Assembly (NCBI GenBank): GCA_009869945.1
Contig: WIXG01000665.1
Location: 1-27,877 of the forward strand
DNA: 27,877 nucleotides
Origin: Mesaphorura yosii
Lineage: Eukaryota > Arthropoda > Collembola > Poduromorpha > Tullbergiidae
Direction: 5' to 3'
Shown here: in pieces, positions 22,203-27,877 of the stretch
Position numbering within the stretch: position 1 is the first letter of the stretch
How the letters are laid out: each line of letters begins with the position of its first letter
The notes under the pieces: model-generated
What the model was told of the DNA's origin: nothing
Databases searched by the model: none
What the model saw: the letters and a program-made list of their open reading frames with translations, nothing else
Position numbers and translations under genes: made by a program

Positions 22203-22709
22203 GTTGATTACTTAGGAATCTGTAATTTGAATGTAAATATGGTGGATAGTAGTTTCTTTCAAGTTGCCAAATTGTAGAACTGAACTGCTGGAGCTGTGTG
22301 CTGTGGCCCGTCAATTTATGTGCACCGACATCAGTCGAACGTGTTAGCTTCACACGTGACGTGTTCCGGAGGTAATTCAGTTGATACGAGTCACGTTTAT
22401 CAAACACGATCGTCAGACGACACAGTATCGATCCAAGCAGTGACAGCTGCAAATTACGTAATCCAGCTTAACCAAATGTAGCAAAGCATCTGGCAAACGT
22501 GGAGTACGAAGTTCAAGGCCAGATCACATCTGTTAAGTAACTCATTTCATCGCTTACAATGCAATAGTGTGAAAAGTATTTCCAAGATATGACCTCGAGG
22601 TTAAACATGTTTCTACTGTGGAAGATGTAGCTAAGAGTTTAAAGAGCAGCATTGTCTTATCGACAAGACTGATGTCATCCGCTCGGCAGGCAGAGTTGAA
22701 TCAAAGGAT
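22203..22709. other. Spacer between the two RidA genes
   Basis: Upstream sequence of RidA copy 1. The minus-strand frame over 21979-22452 crosses an intron and is not coding. No TATA box was recognised. Confidence 0.5.
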
Positions 22710-22715
22710 TTTATT
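22710..22715 (-). terminator. Poly(A) signal AATAAA of RidA copy 2
   Basis: On the minus strand AATAAA lies about 200 bases after the stop at 22915. Confidence 0.45.
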
Positions 22716-22914
22716 AGATTATCTTCGCTCAATCACAGTTAATAGAAATGGCAAGGTGCTGTAATTAGCATGCATTTGACTACGTGTGAACCAGCACTAA
22801 AACTAACACGCTTTGCATTAAAAGTCACAAGGAATCTCGTGACTTGTGACTTCGATCCGCAAAGAAGGAAACGTCTGAGTAGTCATCTTTCCATTAGTAT
22901 CGGAATGTCGGGTT

Positions 22915-23666
22915 TCACAATCTTGAATCGATTACATTCCCGTCCACAGCTACAGCTTCGATTTCAACCAGTGCATTCTGAATTCATGGAGCATAAGAAT
23001 GAACACGACTCTACTTCATCTTGAAGTGAATTGATGAATAATGCAGTCTACTCACCTTCGGCAATGCAGCCACTTGATAAGCTGCTCTTGCTGGGTGTGG
23101 TTCCTTAAAATCTAAAATTAATGGAGTATGATCAATTGAAATCAGTGCTACTATCTCATCAATAAGGAGTCATCATGAAAATGTAATTTGCGAAACGCGA
23201 ATTCTTTAGGGAAACTTACATTCTCCATAGATTTTATTCACAACTTGGAAATGTGTCATGTCCGACAGCAGAACTGTAGTCTTTACAACTGCAGAAAATG
23301 GCATAGTTGAGACTATGAATTGCAAACATCAATATGAAAGAGGTTAAATTACCATTATTGTATGAAATGCCGGCAGCCTTCAGTATTTCACCCATATTGT
23401 CCAGCGTACGCCGGGTTTGAGCATCGATACCCCCCGGTACCAATTCTCCTTTCGTGTCCATTCCAATTTGCCCGGACACATAAAGCGTCTTGTCAACCAA
23501 CACCGCTTGGCTTAAAGCGAGCAGTTCATTCATCGCATTAATTTAATCACTTGTGCAAGTAAGCAAAATATACAGTGTTGGACTCGAGAGGAAATGCTTA
23601 CCTGTAAGGACCGATTGGTGGTGGGGCCTTGGCAGTGAATATGATTTTGCGAATTATGGAAGCCAT
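22915..23666 (-). CDS. UK114: RidA/UK114 family enamine/imine deaminase, copy 2, 136 aa
   Basis: Minus-strand exons 23666-23602, 23510-23353, 23288-23220, 23111-23056 and 22977-22915. Family signatures: GPYSQAVLVDKTLYVSGQIG, TLDNMGEILKAAGIS, VVKTTVLLSD, the HPARAAYQVAALPK strand with the conserved Arg, and ALVEIEAVAV. This copy is closer than copy 1 to the family consensus (GPYSQAV rather than GPFSQAI; ARAAYQVAALPK rather than ARACYQVSVLPK), so it is the better candidate for the ancestral role. All four introns sit at the same codons and phases (2, 1, 1, 0) as in copy 1, and all have GT donors here. Confidence 0.96.
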
Positions 23667-24013
23667 GATATAATTGAGACTTGAGTCACTTGGTCGCGTA
23701 TGTAACGCACGATCTCGGCTTGAGACACAGATTCGGATAGTGTGTCGAGTTAGCAGTTTGCTGTTTGCACTAGTCTTACAACTTGAAGTTCACTGGTACT
23801 ATTACTTTGCAGGTTTGAAAATTCCAGCTGTTCTTTCGCCGGAGAATGCCAGCAGAGTTAAAGTGCTTAGCGTGATTATATCTTTGTTCCAGGCCACAAT
23901 CTTTAACGCATGAATTTTCTAAGGAATATGATGTATGGGCTGTGACTGTGAAAGTCGTGACGGTTCTCATCACTCTCAGCCTATTTTCAATCTCTTATCC
24001 GCAAAAAAAAACA
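23667..24013. other. Spacer upstream of RidA copy 2 and downstream of the receptor kinase
   Basis: No gene recognised. Short frames on both strands overlap each other. Should contain the promoter of RidA copy 2. Confidence 0.5.
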
Positions 24014-24019
24014 TTTATT
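24014..24019 (-). terminator. Poly(A) signal AATAAA of the receptor kinase gene
   Basis: On the minus strand AATAAA lies 46 bases after the stop at 24065. Confidence 0.65.
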
Positions 24020-24064
24020 CAATTATGCCTTACAAAAATGTACAGATTAATATTAATTTCACAA

Positions 24065-27000
24065 TTAAAAAGTCGTATACTCGGTTGCAATTAGGAATTC
24101 CTTTGTAAAAATGGATGAGAATTTGTCCTTAATTTCGGATATGACCGGTCTATCTGCGGCATCCTGCAGCCAGCACGTTTTTATTATTGAAAAGCTGTAA
24201 AGCAATCATTGCAATGTTCAATGGGCATTCCAGGCACACACTGAGATTGCATAGGCTGAAAGAGTTCTTACACTTCTTCGGTCGCATATTGAGGCTTGAC
24301 ATTGCGATGACCGGCCCTTAATTGTTCCACAAACTGCATACTCCACACAATTCCGGGGTACGGAATTTCTGCGAGGCTGAAAATCTCCCAAACAGTGATT
24401 CCGAGTGCCCACACATCCGATGCTAACGAGAAATGCAAATCCTGCAGAGACTCAATCGCCATCCACCGCCAGGGCAAGAGAGTCTGAAGGAAACCTTGAA
24501 AATGCTGTACATGGAAATGGAAAAATCTAAAGACTCGAATCAAACCTGCTCTTTCTTGATGTACTTGGTGTATTCATATAACCGTCTGGCCAGCCCAAAA
24601 TCTGTAATCTTCACGGTTAAATCGTCGTCTAGCAGTACGTTCCGGCAGGCGAGGTCTCCGTGAATGACTTTCTTTTCAGCGAGAAAAGCCATTCCTGAGC
24701 AGATCTGAATCGTCCACCGTAGCAGATCTTGAGTGTTCAGCGACTGATGCACCATCGTGTAATTTTGGCTAAAAATACTTGAATTAGGCAGTGAACCTGC
24801 GCGAAAACAGAAACTAACACATGAAAACTCACTTCAGATTGGGCACTGACGCATTCTTATGTACATTTGTGTTGAAAATCTTCCGGCGTGTACGAAGGTA
24901 CTTCTCCAGACTTCCGTTTGGGCAAAGTTTAAGAACGACATAAATGTGCTCTTTTAACACAATTCAACAACATTAATCCAATAATTAAACACGAAAGAGT
25001 AGATTCAGACGTACCAATTAAATTGGATTTTGTGCAAGCACCCAAAAGCTCTACAATGTTCGAATGCTTGTCAACGTAAATGAGGATTTGTAGTTCTTTC
25101 AGAAATGATGACACATATTCCGCACGCGATTCTGATTTGATGGTTTTGATGGCAACTTGTACGGGGTCTTTGTGCTGTCTATCCTGTAGCTTTCCAGCGT
25201 ATACAACACCAAATTCACCAGAGCCCAGCACATGTCCCATGTCAATGTGCACATATTCGACCGGGATTTCATACTGGGCAAAGTCGTACGGTTTACACAT
25301 CGCCAGATAATTGCCGGTCTCAGGTTCCGCTTTCGAGGAGCTGTTGTCGCTTTCATAACCCGTCGTAAAGCCTTCCTTTTCTTCCGACGTTAGCGACCAG
25401 AGACCGCCATGAAATTGGCTCAGAATTTCGTGCAGGGATTCATCACTGACTCCAGCCTCCTTGCCTGCAGCCTGGAGTGGGTACTCGTTCCCTGTGTGCT
25501 GTCCTTGAGCTGCGATTGCCCTTCTGACCATCCACCAGATGTAAGCAAACATTCCTAGGGCAAGAACGATTCCGGAAGCAATGGCAACGGTGAGCCATGG
25601 AAATTTCTCTTCTACATAAAAGTCATACTTGTCACAATGTCTGAATGAGTGCGTTTACTTGTGCATAGCAGAAAATACAAAAAGGGGCTACCGTTGATGT
25701 AAACAGTAAATTCCTTTTGCATAATTCCAAAACTATTTCTGGCAATGCAAACATAAGCTCCTTCGTATTTGTTGTCCAATGATGGAATCCGGAGTTCTGA
25801 CACCGACCTTGTTGCAGTCGAATTTGTCACTCCTTCGGCAAGGTCCGAGACTTGCTGGAAAACGCAAGGATATAAAAAAAATCTGTGCATATTCGCGTAT
25901 TGTTCAGTGACCTCTCGACTTACGATCATTGACGGAATCTCCCACGTAATATTTGACCAATTTTCGACTTCGCAGGTTAAATTATTACGTATTTGGAAAT
26001 CTCTTTTCGAAAGGTTGACGATGTTGTATTTGGGACCAAAAACGGTCGGTGGGAAGCTATTCCCTGCAATAAGTCATGCACTGAAGGCCTTCAAAGAAAC
26101 GTAAACTTTTGAAATAATGTTCCATGTAACCCTACTTACGATAAACAATTAACGGCGTCGGTTTCACGAAGCCCGTTCTAGGTGAGTACGTTTCTACGAA
26201 ACAGATTAGTTCGTCGAACTGCCCTGGCGGAACCCGGAATGTCACCTTCCTGATAAACAGACCAGGAATTGTCGTGAATTCTTCTTGCAAAATCATGTCT
26301 ACGGACACAAATGCAAAGAAAATCAAGATTGGAAGGCAGTAATCGCTAGAACGTTTACCATGTCTTGCCTGGCAGAACATAAGTTATAAGCTTTCCACCG
26401 TTCCAAAGTTCCAGGTTGAGTTTGCTGTAAAACAGCCGAGTCGACGCTGTGCATTCTGCCGTTACGGTTCCGTGCGTTAAAACAGCTCGATTGGCAAGAA
26501 TCTCAACTTGGAAGGATTCCCGTCGGTCGTCATCGAGAGCTGACGTGTGAAATAAAATGCGCGTGATGCGTCAAGGAACTTTGCATGTGCTTCTTCGCTG
26601 TGGAGTTGGAATAATGATTTGTGTTACCTAATTCACCATTAAAACTAACGTGGTAGGAGATCACTGCGTTTAAATCAGTGCTCACACAACCCAGAACTCC
26701 TGATCGGTACCATAAGTCAATTGTGACTGACGTTTGGTTCCGGAAGACTATGTTGGGAGTTTGCCGTCCTGGACACTTCCAGCCCTGTCGTGCAAGTTGG
26801 ATTCTCAATTCTCAACTTAGTAAAAGATCTCTAGCAATATTATTAATGAAATAACGGCCGGTCTCACCTCTTTCGCTGTCAAGCAGAGCTTTTGAAACTC
26901 ACATTCCGTGTCAGTCTCACAAAACGTTTGAAACACATCCATTTTGTCGGCAGTCGAGGAGTAGCATTTCACAATTGCTGCTGGCGGGTCGAAAATAATT

Positions 27001-27877
27001 CCAGGTTGAAATTCAATGTCTGTGAAATGAATATTTGAATACCAATAATATACTAAACATTTAAATGCATATCTGTCCAAAAGAATCACCGAACCTGATA
27101 TCTTAACATTCCAATTCTTTAGCAGCTCGTCATTTTCTAGCTTGATACACGACACATTCGTCGAAGAATTTTGCAGCACTCTCGTTGACTTCGGATTGAA
27201 CGCAGCTACCGCTCTTGTGATTCCAGAGATTGTGTTTGTATCATTCGAGACGTCAAAGATCAAAAGACCGTCAATTTTGATGCAAATTGGGTACGGAGCA
27301 ATACACTGAATCTGGTACGTCGTCGCATTTCTCGGAAGAAAGATGTTTCCAACTTCAGGGATAAAAGTAGGCCCTAAAACATCGAAAATTAGCTGTGTCC
27401 CAGTGTCACAATGCGTAAAGTTTATTACCTGCCTCCCGTTGGCTATAATTAAAATGGACAATGTCCGATGTACTCTCACTCGCATACGTCTTGCCACTTT
27501 CTTTTGCAACAGTTACGCATTTATATTGCGCACCGTGCAAACTTGAAGCGTTGACCGAGAAGCCGTGCAGTGGGTCGAATATCGAATTGGGGGTATCATG
27601 GATGAAAGATGAAGCTAAAACATTCCACTCCTCTGTTTCGTGCCTTAGCTCAAGTAAGTTGACTTCAATTCTTGGATCATTCAGCCCACATGGAAATAAA
27701 ACGGATTCATTGCCAAGCTTCGGCTCGACTCCTATTACATCGATTGTTTGGCCGTGCAATCGTAGATAATGGGCTTCAGCCCCAAGACCTGGGTAAGATT
27801 GACATTCTTTCAACTTCCTGCAACCTTGCTTGTTAGATGAGCTCAAATTAAATCTGAGACCTGCGAACAAGGTGAAG
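24065..27877 (-). CDS. Pvr: Receptor tyrosine kinase of the VEGFR/PDGFR/PVR class, C-terminal part
   Basis: Partial; the 5' end lies beyond the window. Minus-strand exons: to 27429 (upper border unclear, up to about 27870), 27373-27095, 27019-26868, 26784-26628, 26539-26369, 26298-26140, 26063-25924, 25854-25692, 25611-25015, 24950-24833, 24768-24546, 24483-24272 and 24194-24065. The outer part has Ig-like modules with N-glycosylation sites (one ends YEGAYVCIARNSFG). Then a membrane segment (WLTVAIASGIVLALGMFAYIW) and a split kinase domain: LGSGEFGVVYAG, VAIK, HGDLACRNVLL, DFGLARRLYEYTKY, LPWRWMAIESL, SDVWALGITVWEIFSL and a final CWLQDAADRP. The MAIES plus SDVW pattern and a short kinase insert near NTNVHKNASVPN fit invertebrate PVR. 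Odd: HRD reads HGD. Exact orthology is not certain. Confidence 0.85.
26299..26368 (-). other. Likely GC-AG intron in the receptor kinase gene
   Basis: Frame and phase of the next exon (starting at 26298 with two bases of a split codon) demand a phase 1 donor. CCAG/GCAAGA at 26369/26368 gives this with a 70-base intron; the nearby GTAAAC donor would create a stop. A GT donor a few codons earlier (AACG/GTGGAA) is the alternative. Confidence 0.55.
27020..27094 (-). other. Stop-free 75-base intron in the receptor kinase ectodomain
   Basis: Donor TCAG/GTTCGG is weak; acceptor TTTCACAG is good. The segment is AT-rich, three-divisible and open, so it reads through in frame if kept (25 hydrophobic/aromatic residues in place of a loop between Ig strands). 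I treat it as an intron because of its composition and its phase 1 position. Confidence 0.55.

Noticed and set aside
21979..22452. A 157-codon minus-strand frame over RidA copy 1
   Set aside because: It runs through the first intron and upstream DNA in another frame; the RidA exons explain the region.

Overview
This is eukaryotic nuclear DNA. Genes are split by many short introns (about 50 to 110 bases) with GT-AG borders, exons are small, AATAAA signals follow stop codons, and genes sit close together on both strands, often tail to tail. With the protein types seen (an invertebrate PVR/VEGFR-like receptor kinase, AMPK alpha, RidA/UK114, a Gly-rich secreted protein), this points to an arthropod with a compact genome, most likely a cladoceran crustacean such as Daphnia. 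That is inference; no species marker was seen. All gene models were built by hand from reading frames, splice consensus and phase.

Layout. 1-290: GACA microsatellite and upstream DNA. 291-664: a small secreted peptide gene with an uncertain 3' end. 1606-2816: a type I single-pass membrane protein. 3702-6384: an 11-exon AMPK alpha gene. 6834-7223 (minus): ELOF1. 8011-9458: a METTL7-type membrane methyltransferase with a His-rich insert, behind a TATA/Inr promoter. 9610-10065 (minus): a small protein with possible GFRP similarity. 10066-12542: a long stretch with no convincing gene. 12543-19005 (plus): four more small single-pass membrane protein genes. 19249-19799 (minus): a secreted Gly-rich protein with its promoter. 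20005-20534 (minus): a partial orphan gene. 20827-21376 (plus): a coiled-coil orphan gene. 21400-23666 (minus): two tandem RidA genes. 24014-27877 (minus): a receptor tyrosine kinase of the VEGFR/PDGFR/PVR class, cut by the window end.

The conserved genes are housekeeping or signalling genes with no evident joint pathway: energy sensing (AMPK), transcription elongation (ELOF1), enamine/imine clearance (RidA), lipid-droplet/ER-type methyl transfer (METTL7) and growth-factor reception (PVR-like). The most distinctive content is the set of five small membrane proteins at 1606-2696, 12543-13327, 14661-15141, 16914-17520 and 18502-19005. All are on the plus strand. Four have a signal peptide exon, then a phase 2 intron before the transmembrane exon; four have a phase 1 intron just after the transmembrane segment. 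This shared gene structure, with little sequence identity outside the membrane segment, suggests a fast-evolving, locally expanded family that I do not recognise.
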